Shown here piece after piece: positions 56,196-64,000 of a DNA stretch of 64,000 bases (its first letter is position 1; each line of letters starts with the position of its first letter). This DNA comes from Kineosporia mesophila (GTDB lineage Bacteria > Actinomycetota > Actinomycetes > Actinomycetales > Kineosporiaceae). Under the pieces are notes generated by a model. The model made no database searches and was not told the origin of the DNA. It saw only the letters and a list, made by a program, of their open reading frames with translations. The stretch is taken from NCBI RefSeq assembly GCF_021129235.1, contig NZ_JAJOMA010000002.1, forward strand, positions 124,001-188,000, given 5' to 3'. Both the position numbers and the translations under genes were made by a program.

Positions 56196-57386
56196 GTGTC
56201 CGATCGCCTGTTCACCTCTGAGTCCGTCACCGAGGGGCACCCCGACAAGATCTGTGACCAGATCAGTGACGCGATCCTCGATGCCCTGCTGGAGCAGGAC
56301 CCGACCTCCCGCGTGGCGGTCGAGACGATGGTCACCACCGGCCTGGTGCACGTGGCCGGCGAGGTGACCACGAAGTCCTACGTCGACATCCCGTCGATCG
56401 TCCGTAAGACGATCCTGGACATCGGGTACGACTCCTCGACCAAGGGCTTCGACGGCAACTCGTGCGGGGTCGAGGTGAGCATCGGGGCGCAGTCCCCGGA
56501 CATCGCGCAGGGTGTCGACACCGCCTACGAGGCGCGGGTCGAGGCCGGCGCGGACCCGCTGGACCTTCAGGGCGCGGGTGACCAGGGTCTGATGTTCGGG
56601 TATGCGAACGACGACACGCCTGAGCTGATGCCGTTGCCGATCTGGCTGGCGCACCGTCTGGCCGAGCGCCTGACCGAGGTGCGCAAGTCGGGTGAGGTGC
56701 CTTACCTGCGCCCCGACGGTAAGACCCAGGTCACCATCGCCTATGACGGTGACCGGGCCGTGCGCCTGGACACGGTCGTGGTGTCGAGCCAGCACGCGGC
56801 CGACGTCAGCCTGGAGAACCTGCTGCAGCCCGACGTGGTCGATCACGTGATCAAGCCCGTGCTGGACCGCGTCGACATCGACACCTCCGACTACCGGCTG
56901 CTGGTCAACCCCACGGGCCGGTTCGAGGTCGGTGGCCCGATGGGCGACGCCGGTCTGACCGGCCGGAAGATCATCGTGGACACCTACGGTGGTTTCGCCC
57001 GTCACGGTGGTGGCGCGTTCTCGGGCAAGGACCCGAGCAAGGTCGACCGTTCGGCCGCGTACGCGATGCGCTGGGTGGCCAAGAACGTGGTGGCCGCCGG
57101 CCTGGCCAAGCGGTGCGAGGTGCAGGTCGCGTACGCGATCGGCAAGGCGCAGCCGGTGGGTCTGTACGTGGAGACGTTCGGCACCGAGACCGCTCCGGTC
57201 GAACGGATCACCAAGGCCATCCGTGAGGTGTTCGACCTGCGCCCGGCCGCGATCATCCGTGACCTGGACCTGCTGAAGCCGAAGTACCACCAGACCGCTG
57301 CTTACGGTCATTTCGGCCGCGACCTCCCGGGCCTGACCTGGGAGCAGGCCACCCGCGTCGACGCGCTGCGCGCAGCGATCGGGTAG
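56196..57386 (+). CDS. metK: S-adenosylmethionine synthase
   Basis: Makes SAM from methionine and ATP. 396 residues from GTG. Seen: [34 protein letters not shown], the P-loop-like [23 protein letters not shown], and the C-terminal GHFGRD. No SAM riboswitch is recognisable in the 130-base leader. A terminator follows, so it is separated from priA. Confidence 0.98.
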   Translation: MSDRLFTSESVTEGHPDKICDQISDAILDALLEQDPTSRVAVETMVTTGLVHVAGEVTTKSYVDIPSIVRKTILDIGYDSSTKGFDGNSCGVEVSIGAQSPDIAQGVDTAYEARVEAGADPLDLQGAGDQGLMFGYANDDTPELMPLPIWLAHRLAERLTEVRKSGEVPYLRPDGKTQVTIAYDGDRAVRLDTVVVSSQHAADVSLENLLQPDVVDHVIKPVLDRVDIDTSDYRLLVNPTGRFEVGGPMGDAGLTGRKIIVDTYGGFARHGGGAFSGKDPSKVDRSAAYAMRWVAKNVVAAGLAKRCEVQVAYAIGKAQPVGLYVETFGTETAPVERITKAIREVFDLRPAAIIRDLDLLKPKYHQTAAYGHFGRDLPGLTWEQATRVDALRAAIG

Positions 57387-57435
57387 CCATCCAGTAGTCA
57401 CCAGGTGGGCAAGACCCCTGAGTTGTCCACAGGCC

Positions 57436-57461
57436 GGCCGTCACCCGCGAGGGTGGCGGCC
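57436..57461 (+). terminator. Terminator of metK
   Basis: GGCCGTCACCC (57436-57446) pairs with GGGTGGCGGCC (57451-57461), 11 bp with one G-T, loop GCGA, followed by GTTCTGCTTT. Confidence 0.8.
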
Positions 57462-57470
57462 GTTCTGCTT

Positions 57471-57476
57471 TAGGTT
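57471..57476 (+). promoter_or_regulatory. -10 box TAGGTT for leaderless priA transcript
   Basis: TAGGTT is followed by 7 bases and ATG 57484, directly after the metK terminator. Confidence 0.45.
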
Positions 57477-57483
57477 GGGACCC

Positions 57484-59631
57484 ATGAGCACGGGATCCGA
57501 CGCCAGCAGCTCCGGCGACCAGCTGGAACTGCTCCGCGCCGCGACCCGGGGCCGCAAACCCAAGCCCCCCGCGGCCGCCGCGGCGCAGCTGCCCGTCGCC
57601 CGGGTCACCGTCGATGTGCCGTTGCCCCACCTCGACCGGGTCTTCGACTACCTGGTGCCCGAGCCGATGTCCGTCGCGGCGCAGCCCGGCGTGCGGGTGC
57701 GGGTGCGGTTCGGCGGGCAGGACATCGAGGGCTACCTGCTCGAGCGGGTGGACGAGTCGGGGCACCAGGGGCGGCTGGCACCGCTGCGCAAGGTGGTGTC
57801 GCCCGAGCCGGTTCTCACCCCGCCCGTGCTGCGCCTGTGCCGGGCGGTGGCCGAGCGCTACGCGGGCAACCTCACCGACGTGCTGCGTCTGGCCGTGCCG
57901 CCCCGTCACGCCCGCGTCGAGCAGGCCGGCCGGCCCGAGGCCCGGGAACCTCTCCCGCCGGAGACGGTCGCCGGCTGGGAGCGGTACCGCGCCGGTCCCG
58001 CCCTGCTGGCCCGTATCGCCGCCGGTGACGCTCCCCGTGCGGTGTGGCAGGCCTTGCCCGGCCCGGCCTGGTGCGACGACCTGGCCGCCGCGATCGAGAC
58101 CGCGCTGCGGGCCGGCCGCGGATCGCTGGTGGTGCTGCCCGACAAGCGCGACGTCGATGCCCTCGACCAGACCCTGACCCGGCGGCTGGGTCCCGGGCGG
58201 CACGCCCGCCTGGAGGCCGACCTCGGCCCGACCACCCGGTACCGCAACTTCCTGGCGGTCTCCCGGGGCGACGTGAAGGTGGCGATCGGCACCCGCGCCA
58301 CCGCCTTCGCACCCGTCCACGACCTGGGCCTGGTCGTGATCTGGGACGACGGCGACGAGATGCACGCCGAACCGCGCTCTCCCTACCCGCACGCCCGGGA
58401 GGTGCTGGCCCTGCGCGCCGAGCTGGAGGGCGCGGCCCTGATCGCGGGCTCCTGGTCGCAGTCGGTGGAGTGCGCGGCCTGGCTGCGCACCGGCTGGGCG
58501 CGGCCGGTCGCGGCCGACCGCGCCGTGGTGCGCGGCGCCTGGCCGCGGATCCAGGTCGCGGCCACCGCGTTCGGCGGCGGTGACGACCCCAGCGCTCACG
58601 GCCGCCTGCCGAGCCCGGCCTGGCGCGCGATCAACGACGGGCTGAAGCGCGGGCCGGTGCTGGTGCAGGTGCCGCGCGCCGGTTACCTGCCCGGCCTCGC
58701 CTGCCAGGACTGCCGGCACCCGGCCCGGTGCGAGCACTGCCACGGCCCGCTCGGGTTCCCGTCCGCGTCCCGGGGCGACCAGGCCGGCCTGCCCGAGTGC
58801 CGCTGGTGCGGCCGGGTCACGGCGGCGTGGCGCTGCACCACCTGCCAGAGCCGCCGGCTGCGGGCCACCACGGTCGGGGTCGGGCGCACGGCGGAGGAAC
58901 TCGGCCAGGCGTTCCCGGGCGCCGCGGTGGTGGTGCCGCAGGCCGACGGGCCCACGCCGCACGTCCCGGCCAACGCGCTGGTCGTCTCCACGCCCGGCAT
59001 CGAGCCGCCGGTCGAGGGCGGGTACGCCGCCGCCGTGCTGCTCGACGCCGGCCGGCTGCTGGAACGTCCCGACCTGCGGGCCAGCGAAGACGCACTGCGC
59101 CGCTGGCTCGGTGCGTCGGCACAGGTGCGTCCCTCGCAGGAGGGCGGCGCGGTCGTGATCACCGCCGACCCGCAGGCCCCGGCCGTGCAGGCGCTGGTCC
59201 GCATCGACCCGGGCAGCCAGGCCGAGAGGGAGCTCGACGAGCGCACCGAGCTCGGTTTCCCGCCGGCGGTCGTGCTCGCCGACGTGACCGGCACCGCGAC
59301 CGCGGTGAACTCCCTGGTCCGCACCGCCCAGCTCCCGGAGGGCACCCAGACCCTAGGGCCGACCGAGGTGCTCACCTCGTCCGTCGCCGATGAACCGCGC
59401 GCCCAACCGCCGCGCCGGCACATCCCGAGGGCCGCCACCCTGGCCGGCCTCGAGGAGAAACGCGACGAGCCCGAGGAGATCGACGAGACCCAGGTGCGGG
59501 TGCTGCTGCGCGCACCGCGGGGAGAACTGGCGAACCTGGCCCGGGCTCTGCACGCGGCCGCGGCGATCCGCAGCTCACGCCGCGAACCCGGGGCCACCCG
59601 CATCCAGCTCGACCCGCTGAACCCCGGGTGA
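57484..59631 (+). CDS. priA: Primosomal protein N' (PriA), actinobacterial type without Walker A
   Basis: Replication-restart protein. 715 residues from ATG 57484. N-terminal 3'BD domain (ARVTVDVPLPHLDRVFDYLVP). Where a helicase would have GxTGSGKT, this protein reads ALPGPAWCDDLA, and the DEAH box is WDDGDEMH, so ATPase activity is probably lost, as noted for actinobacterial PriA. The zinc clusters CQDCRHPARCEHC and CRWCGRVTAAWRCTTC are intact. It may act as a DNA-fork-binding scaffold. Confidence 0.93.
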   Translation: MSTGSDASSSGDQLELLRAATRGRKPKPPAAAAAQLPVARVTVDVPLPHLDRVFDYLVPEPMSVAAQPGVRVRVRFGGQDIEGYLLERVDESGHQGRLAPLRKVVSPEPVLTPPVLRLCRAVAERYAGNLTDVLRLAVPPRHARVEQAGRPEAREPLPPETVAGWERYRAGPALLARIAAGDAPRAVWQALPGPAWCDDLAAAIETALRAGRGSLVVLPDKRDVDALDQTLTRRLGPGRHARLEADLGPTTRYRNFLAVSRGDVKVAIGTRATAFAPVHDLGLVVIWDDGDEMHAEPRSPYPHAREVLALRAELEGAALIAGSWSQSVECAAWLRTGWARPVAADRAVVRGAWPRIQVAATAFGGGDDPSAHGRLPSPAWRAINDGLKRGPVLVQVPRAGYLPGLACQDCRHPARCEHCHGPLGFPSASRGDQAGLPECRWCGRVTAAWRCTTCQSRRLRATTVGVGRTAEELGQAFPGAAVVVPQADGPTPHVPANALVVSTPGIEPPVEGGYAAAVLLDAGRLLERPDLRASEDALRRWLGASAQVRPSQEGGAVVITADPQAPAVQALVRIDPGSQAERELDERTELGFPPAVVLADVTGTATAVNSLVRTAQLPEGTQTLGPTEVLTSSVADEPRAQPPRRHIPRAATLAGLEEKRDEPEEIDETQVRVLLRAPRGELANLARALHAAAAIRSSRREPGATRIQLDPLNPG

Positions 59632-59707
59632 ACCTGGCCGGTGGCGTGCCCGGATCCCTCGCCATCGTCCCTCCATCACCGTAGTGTCGGACGAAGAGGT
59701 GGTGGAG

Positions 59708-60208
59708 ATGGCGGAGACGACGTTCCGGATCGCCTATACGCACAGCATGCGCCGGCTGCTGGGCGTGCTGGCGTGCGGTCCTTCGGTGAGCGGCATCGTC
59801 GTGACGGACGACGAGGTGCGCGTGTGGATGGGGTGGGCCTTCCAGGCCACGATCCCGCGTCACGCGATCGCCACCGTGGAGACCGACGACCGCGCCGTGA
59901 TCAGTGTGGGTGTGCACGGCTGGCGGGGCACCTGGCTGGTGAACGGCAGCACGCAGCACCTGGTCCGGATCCAGCTCGGTATCGGCGTCCACGCCCGCGT
60001 GCTGGGCTGGAAGGTTCCCCTCACCACCCTCTTCGTGAGCGTGGAGGACCGGGACGAGTTCATGCGGCTGATCCGCCCGAAAGGACCGGGCGGGGGAGCC
60101 CGTAAGGCTGCCCGCGCCCGGCGTATCCGGCTGCCCTCCCCGGCGATCAATCCCGGCCTGAAGCCGGGACTGGCCCGCGACGGCTACGTGATGAACGAGA
60201 AGAGCTAG
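59708..60208 (+). CDS. Hypothetical protein, PH-like beta fold
   Basis: 166 residues from ATG 59708, with GAAGAGG eight bases upstream; a GTG at 59684 is an alternative. Beta-rich body with VVTDDEVRVWMGWAFQATIPRHAI and VGVHGWRGTWLVNGST, which resembles small PH-domain-like actinobacterial proteins of unknown function, followed by a basic C-terminal tail (ARKAARARRIRL). Its stop overlaps the convergent permease stop by 4 bases. Confidence 0.7.
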   Translation: MAETTFRIAYTHSMRRLLGVLACGPSVSGIVVTDDEVRVWMGWAFQATIPRHAIATVETDDRAVISVGVHGWRGTWLVNGSTQHLVRIQLGIGVHARVLGWKVPLTTLFVSVEDRDEFMRLIRPKGPGGGARKAARARRIRLPSPAINPGLKPGLARDGYVMNEKS

Positions 60209-60978
60209 TCCGAGAACCGGGCCAGCACGACCTGCTCGATCAGCCCCAGCACCGTGTACAGCACCACCGACACGGCGGTGAGGACGATGATCGACGCCCA
60301 CAGGTGGTCGTAGCCGAAGGCACCGATGTCCCGCAGGATCTCGCCGCCCACGCCCTTGCCGGTGGCCAGCCACTCGGCCACCAGAGCACCGATCAGGGCC
60401 CCGGGTACGGAGATGCGCATCGCCGCGAACAGCGAGGGCAGGGCACTGGGGAACGCGACCTTGCGCAGGGCCGTGAAGCTGCTCCCGCCGTAGGCCGCGA
60501 CCAGGTCCTGGGCCAGCGGGTTCACCGAGCGCAGCCCGAACACGATCGTCACCAGCGCCGGGAAGAACACCACGATGCCCGCGATCACGCAGACCCCGGT
60601 CAGACCCCGGCCGAACACCAGGGTGACCAGCGGTGTCATCGCGACCAGAGGCACCGAGCGCAGCAGCATTGCCACCGGCAGGAAGGCCTGCTCGACGCTG
60701 CGGAACAGCACGAACGTCACGGCCACCAGCACCGCCGCGATCATGCCGCCGGCGAACCCGAGAGCGCCGTCCTTCAGCGTGACCAGCAGCGGATCGATCA
60801 CGGACGTGCGGTTGGCGGCGGCCTCGGGGGCGGTGAACAGGTACTCCCAGACCGCGGCCGGGTCCTTCCCGATCAGCGGGTTCACATCGAAGGCGCGCAG
60901 GAACAGCTCCCACGCGACCACCGCGACCACGGCCGAGACGAGCAGCGGGGCCAGGGCCTTGCCCAGGGCGCGGCTCAT
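60205..60978 (-). CDS. ABC transporter permease (second of two)
   Basis: Membrane permease of a SsuC/ThiX-type importer. 257 residues with six predicted membrane helices and the EAA-type loop AAYGGSSFTALRKVAFPSALPSLFAAMRI. I take ATG 60978, which overlaps the stop of the upstream permease as ATGA; a GTG at 60990 is in frame. Last gene of a four-gene importer operon (63624 to 60205). Confidence 0.88.
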   Translation of the reverse strand: MSRALGKALAPLLVSAVVAVVAWELFLRAFDVNPLIGKDPAAVWEYLFTAPEAAANRTSVIDPLLVTLKDGALGFAGGMIAAVLVAVTFVLFRSVEQAFLPVAMLLRSVPLVAMTPLVTLVFGRGLTGVCVIAGIVVFFPALVTIVFGLRSVNPLAQDLVAAYGGSSFTALRKVAFPSALPSLFAAMRISVPGALIGALVAEWLATGKGVGGEILRDIGAFGYDHLWASIIVLTAVSVVLYTVLGLIEQVVLARFSD

Positions 60979-61742
60979 GAGGTCCGCCACGGTGTCGCGA
61001 ACCGGGCCAGCAGCGCGAAGAACGCGTAGCCGAGACCGGCCAGGGCCCCGGTGACCAGGGCCAGGGACCAGGTCCGGGGCACGATGTACTGCTGTTGCGC
61101 CACGGTCAGCGCCACCCCCAGGCCGTTGTCGATGCCGCCCAGGTACTCACCGAGGATCGCGCCGAGCATGGCGGCCGGTGCGGCGATCTTGAGCGCGTTG
61201 AACACGTGGGGCAGGGCCGCCACCACGCGGACCTTCCGCAGTTGCTGGAACCGGCCGCCGCCGTAGGCCGCAACCAGGTCGAGGCTGGTGCGGTCGGCCG
61301 CCTTGAGCCCCAGCAGCGACCCGATCAGCGTGGTGAAGAAGACCGAGAGCGCCGCCAGGAAGATCGAGGGGGCCCGCCCGCCGAAGATCACCAGCACGAT
61401 CGGCCCGATCGCGGTCAGCGGCATGCAGTAGCTGATCACGGCGAGCTGCGTGGCCACGGTCTCCAGCGGAGGCACCAGCAGGGCGAGCACGGCCACGGTG
61501 AGGGCCGCGACGTTGCCCCAGAGAAAGCCGAGCGACGCGCTGCGCAGCGTGATGCCGGCGTTGGTGGCGTAGAAGTCCCATCCGTCGTCCGCCATCTGGG
61601 TCACCACCGACCAGGGGGTCGGCACCGACCCCGAGCCGGAGAACACGGTCAGCGCCAGCAGCCACCAGAGGGCCAGGAGCACCACGGTGCCGACCAGGCC
61701 ACCCGACCAGGCGGGCAGGGAAACCCGGCGGGACGTACTCAC
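60975..61742 (-). CDS. ABC transporter permease (first of two)
   Basis: 255 residues, six membrane helices, EAA loop [29 protein letters not shown] and [15 protein letters not shown]. Forms the channel with its neighbour. It begins 4 bases inside the ATPase stop region, so the operon is tightly coupled. Confidence 0.9.
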   Translation of the reverse strand: MSTSRRVSLPAWSGGLVGTVVLLALWWLLALTVFSGSGSVPTPWSVVTQMADDGWDFYATNAGITLRSASLGFLWGNVAALTVAVLALLVPPLETVATQLAVISYCMPLTAIGPIVLVIFGGRAPSIFLAALSVFFTTLIGSLLGLKAADRTSLDLVAAYGGGRFQQLRKVRVVAALPHVFNALKIAAPAAMLGAILGEYLGGIDNGLGVALTVAQQQYIVPRTWSLALVTGALAGLGYAFFALLARFATPWRTS

Positions 61743-62545
61743 TCGGCACCCATCGCGGCGCCGCCCTGGCCGAACAGCAGGTCGGACAGCCGGTCGTGGA
61801 TCGCGTGGAACTCCGGCGTGCGCATCATCTCGGGCGTCCGGGGGCGGGGCAGATCCACAGGCACCAGCTCGAGGATGCGACCCGGCCGCGGGCTCATCAC
61901 CGCCACCACGTCGGACAGGAACACCGCCTCGGCCACGCCGTGCGTGACCATCAGCGTGGTGGCCGGCTTCTGCGTCCAGATCCGCAGCAGCTCCAGGTTG
62001 AGCCGCTGACGGGTCATGTCGTCCAGTGCCCCGAACGGCTCGTCCAGCAGCAGCACCGACGGCTTCACCACCAGCGCCCGGGCGATCGACACGCGCTGGC
62101 GCATACCGCCGGACAGCTGCGCGGGCCGGGCCTTCTCGAACCCGGTGAGGCCGACCAGCTCGATCAGCTCGTCGATGTAGTCCGGATCCGCCTTCAGCCC
62201 GGAGATCTCCAGCGGCAGGCGGATGTTCGTGCGCACGCTGCGCCAGGGCAGCAGCGCGGAGTCCTGGAAGGCGATGCCGAGGTGATGACGCCCGCGCAGC
62301 TGCTGCGGGGTTTCGCCGTGCACCAGCGCCCGGCCGGTGGTCGGCGTCTCCAGCCCGGCCAGGATGCGCAGGATCGTCGACTTGCCGCAGCCCGAGGGGC
62401 CGAGCAGGGTCAGGAACGATCCCTGCTCGGTCTTCAGGTCGGCGTTGTCCAGGGCCGTCACGGTCTTACGGCCCATCCGGAAGGTCTTGCCCAGACCCTC
62501 CAGGGTGATGCCGGAGGTGACGTCGGGGGTGGTGCCCTCGCTCAT
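61739..62545 (-). CDS. ABC transporter ATP-binding protein (nitrate/sulfonate/HMP type)
   Basis: 268 residues: Walker [10 protein letters not shown] near residue 50, Q-loop [15 protein letters not shown], signature LSGGMRQR, Walker [14 protein letters not shown], and H-loop [11 protein letters not shown]. The sequence LPWR in the Q-loop is typical of the SsuB/TauB/ThiZ subfamily. Starts 4 bases before the end of the lipoprotein gene. Confidence 0.93.
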   Translation of the reverse strand: MSEGTTPDVTSGITLEGLGKTFRMGRKTVTALDNADLKTEQGSFLTLLGPSGCGKSTILRILAGLETPTTGRALVHGETPQQLRGRHHLGIAFQDSALLPWRSVRTNIRLPLEISGLKADPDYIDELIELVGLTGFEKARPAQLSGGMRQRVSIARALVVKPSVLLLDEPFGALDDMTRQRLNLELLRIWTQKPATTLMVTHGVAEAVFLSDVVAVMSPRPGRILELVPVDLPRPRTPEMMRTPEFHAIHDRLSDLLFGQGGAAMGAE

Positions 62546-63624
62546 GCGCTCTTCAGCTCGGGGTTCTCGGTGTAGACCTCTTCCAGCAGCGAGAGGTCGA
62601 ACAGCTGCTCGGCCGTGATCGTGACGCCCGACAGCGCGAGCACCTCGATGTTCGCGTCGATCAGCTCCTGGGTCATGGTGAAGAGCCCGTTGGCCTTGGT
62701 GTCGTCGCTGACGATCAGGTCGTTCTGCGCCGTGGCCTCCTTGACCTGCTCCTCCAGCTTCAGGCCCTGGTCCTTGCCGAAGTTGGTGACGGCCAGGTCG
62801 GCGGAGTCCTCCGGGCTGGCCACGGCGTCGGTCCAGCCCTGGATCTCCGCCTTGAGGAACGCCTTGACCTTGTCGCGCTCCTTGTCGATCGACTCCTGCA
62901 GCACCGTGAACGTCTCCGCGACGAACGGCAGCTTGTGGTCGGCCATCAGGAACGTGGTGACCTCGAAACCGCGCGCGGCCAGCAGGATCGGCTCGTTGGT
63001 GATGTAGCTCATGAAGCCGTCGACCTCACCGGTGGTGACCACCGTCGGGTCGAACTGCACCGGCACGATCTCCACGTCGCCCTCGGCGATGCCGTTGGCC
63101 TTCAGCAGCGCGGCGAAGATGACCTGGTTGGCGCCGGTCTGCACACCGATCTTCTTGCCCACCAGGTCGGCGGGGGAGGCGATCGGCTTCTTGTCGATCG
63201 ACAGGATGCAGAAGGGGTTCTTCTGGTAGGTCGTGCCGACGATCTTCAGCGGCGCGCCCTTGAGGATGGCCGGCGCGACCACGGTCGGGGTGGAGAGCCC
63301 GACGAAGGCCTTGCCGGTGGCCAGCGCCGACTCCGCGGTGGTGCCCGAGGCGCCGCCCGCGACCAGCTCGACCTTGGTGAAACCGGCCTTCTCGTAGTAG
63401 CCCTTCGTGGTCGCCATGTACTCACCGGCGAACTCGATGTTCTTGATCCACGACAGCTGCACGGCGATCTCGCCGAAGCTCGCGCCGCCCCCGTCGCCGG
63501 GGGTCGCGGCGGCGTCGCTGTCCGAACCGCAGGCCGCGAGCAGGGGCACGCCGGCCAGCACCAGGGCCCCGGCCTGGAAGAGACGACGGCGGCCGAGCAG
63601 GGCGGGTTCGGGACGACGCGACAT
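62542..63624 (-). CDS. NMT1/THI5-like substrate-binding lipoprotein
   Basis: Binds the imported ligand outside the membrane. 360 residues from ATG 63624 with GGAG upstream (an ATG at 63696 in frame is less likely). Signal peptide with RRRLFQ, possibly Tat-directed, and lipobox LLAAC with Cys32. The mature part has [21 protein letters not shown] and [20 protein letters not shown], the NMT1/THI5-like fold that in characterised members binds thiamine pyrimidine precursors (ThiY) or riboflavin (RibY). No TPP or FMN riboswitch lies upstream, so the ligand is unproven. Confidence 0.87.
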   Translation of the reverse strand: MSRRPEPALLGRRRLFQAGALVLAGVPLLAACGSDSDAAATPGDGGGASFGEIAVQLSWIKNIEFAGEYMATTKGYYEKAGFTKVELVAGGASGTTAESALATGKAFVGLSTPTVVAPAILKGAPLKIVGTTYQKNPFCILSIDKKPIASPADLVGKKIGVQTGANQVIFAALLKANGIAEGDVEIVPVQFDPTVVTTGEVDGFMSYITNEPILLAARGFEVTTFLMADHKLPFVAETFTVLQESIDKERDKVKAFLKAEIQGWTDAVASPEDSADLAVTNFGKDQGLKLEEQVKEATAQNDLIVSDDTKANGLFTMTQELIDANIEVLALSGVTITAEQLFDLSLLEEVYTENPELKSA

Positions 63625-63728
63625 GGTGCTCCGATCTAGGTACCAACTGTGATCGGCTGAGGCTAGGAGCGGTGCATTGCGGTGTTGTTTCGCCATGTTC
63701 CGGTCTTATGTCAGTTCCGGCGGGCTCC

Positions 63729-63752
63729 GGGCCGGGAATTTGCGCCCGGCCC
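63729..63752. promoter_or_regulatory. Inverted repeat over the def promoter
   Basis: GGGCCGGG (63729-63736) is the exact inverse of CCCGGCCC (63745-63752), with loop AATTTGCG. It touches the -10 box TAGACT and covers the -35 and spacer, so a bound protein would block def transcription; a cruciform is the other option. Confidence 0.35.
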
Positions 63753-63758
63753 GTAGAC
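63753..63758 (+). promoter_or_regulatory. -10 box TAGACT for leaderless def transcript
   Basis: TAGACT is followed by 7 bases and GTG 63766; there is no ribosome site between. Confidence 0.45.
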
Positions 63759-63765
63759 TCGTTCG

Positions 63766-64000
63766 GTGCCTATCCAGACCATCCGCCTGTTCGGCGACCC
63801 CGTGCTGCGCTCCCAGGCCGAGCCGGTCGTCGATTTCGACCGTGAGCTGCGCACCCTGGTCAAAGACCTCCAGGACACGATGATGGACGCGCCGGGCGCC
63901 GGCCTGGCCGCGCCGCAGATCGGGGTCGGGCTGCGGGTGTTCACCTACTACGTGGACGGCCGGCTCGGGCACCTCGTCAACCCCGACCTCGACCTGTCCG
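63766..64000 (+). CDS. def: Peptide deformylase, 3' end cut by window
   Basis: Removes the formyl group from new proteins. 78 residues are visible from GTG 63766: VPIQTIRLFGDPVLRSQAEPV, then motif 1 GAGLAAPQIGVGLR. The metal motifs EGCLS and HExDH would lie beyond the window. priA-def order is normal in Actinobacteria, with fmt expected next; here the ABC operon separates priA from def. Confidence 0.92.
   Translation, partial: MPIQTIRLFGDPVLRSQAEPVVDFDRELRTLVKDLQDTMMDAPGAGLAAPQIGVGLRVFTYYVDGRLGHLVNPDLDLS

Noticed and set aside
63625-63765. TPP riboswitch upstream of the THI5-like lipoprotein
   Set aside because: The coding-strand leader has no CUGAGA or matching ACCUGAUC segment, so no THI box.

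Overview
The window is high-GC actinobacterial chromosome. The gene order (rel, cyclophilin, MBL hydrolase, aspS, rarA, alaS, ruvX, mltG, aroE, aroC-aroK-aroB-aroQ, efp, nusB, bldD, pyrR-pyrB-pyrC-carA-carB-pyrF, mihF, gmk, rpoZ, coaBC, metK, priA, def) is the conserved backbone of Actinobacteria such as Mycobacterium and Streptomyces. A full type IV pilus cluster, BldD, a diguanylate cyclase and a conservon point to a morphologically complex, possibly motile-spore-forming genus (Kineosporia- or Kineococcus-like). That genus guess is inference; no rRNA or tRNA gene is visible to test it.

Layout. 1-8.3 kb: the end of rel, a wrecked GNAT gene, an AbiEi-like protein, a DUF349 protein, a membrane-anchored cyclophilin, an MBL hydrolase and a radical SAM protein. 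8.4-18.9 kb: translation and replication housekeeping (aspS, rarA, alaS, ruvX, mltG, aroE) with small membrane proteins between. 19.0-30.1 kb: pilT, pilC, pilA, three minor pilins, pilD, pilM, pilN and pilO, inserted between aroE and aroC; no pilB is present. 30.1-35.9 kb: shikimate genes, with an intact and a broken Uma2 gene between aroB and aroQ, then efp and nusB. 36-38.6 kb: a TPR-GGDEF diguanylate cyclase convergent with bldD. 38.7-47 kb: the pyrimidine operon, led by a PyrR-binding RNA hairpin and ended by a strong terminator. 47.5-51.9 kb: a four-gene conservon (cvnABCD). 51.9-53.5 kb: non-coding DNA with tandem repeats. 53.5-59.6 kb: mihF, gmk, rpoZ, coaBC, metK, priA. 59.7-63.6 kb: a hypothetical gene convergent with an NMT1/THI5-type ABC importer. 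The window ends inside def.

How parts may work together. Upstream of pilT, pilA and pilM lies the same bipartite motif, CTCAAG followed at fixed distance by GCCGAA, GCCGAT or CCCGAT. It resembles a FliA/WhiG-family (sigma-28 type) promoter and suggests that assembly, pilin and motor genes share one developmental or motility sigma factor. The diguanylate cyclase (active GGEEF, intact RxxD inhibitory site) lies beside bldD, whose product has both c-di-GMP-binding motifs, so maker and reader of the signal are neighbours. Several genes (MBL hydrolase, rarA, aroQ, priA, def and a 10-codon leader ORF) have a TANNNT -10 box 6-7 nt before the start codon, the pattern of leaderless transcripts.
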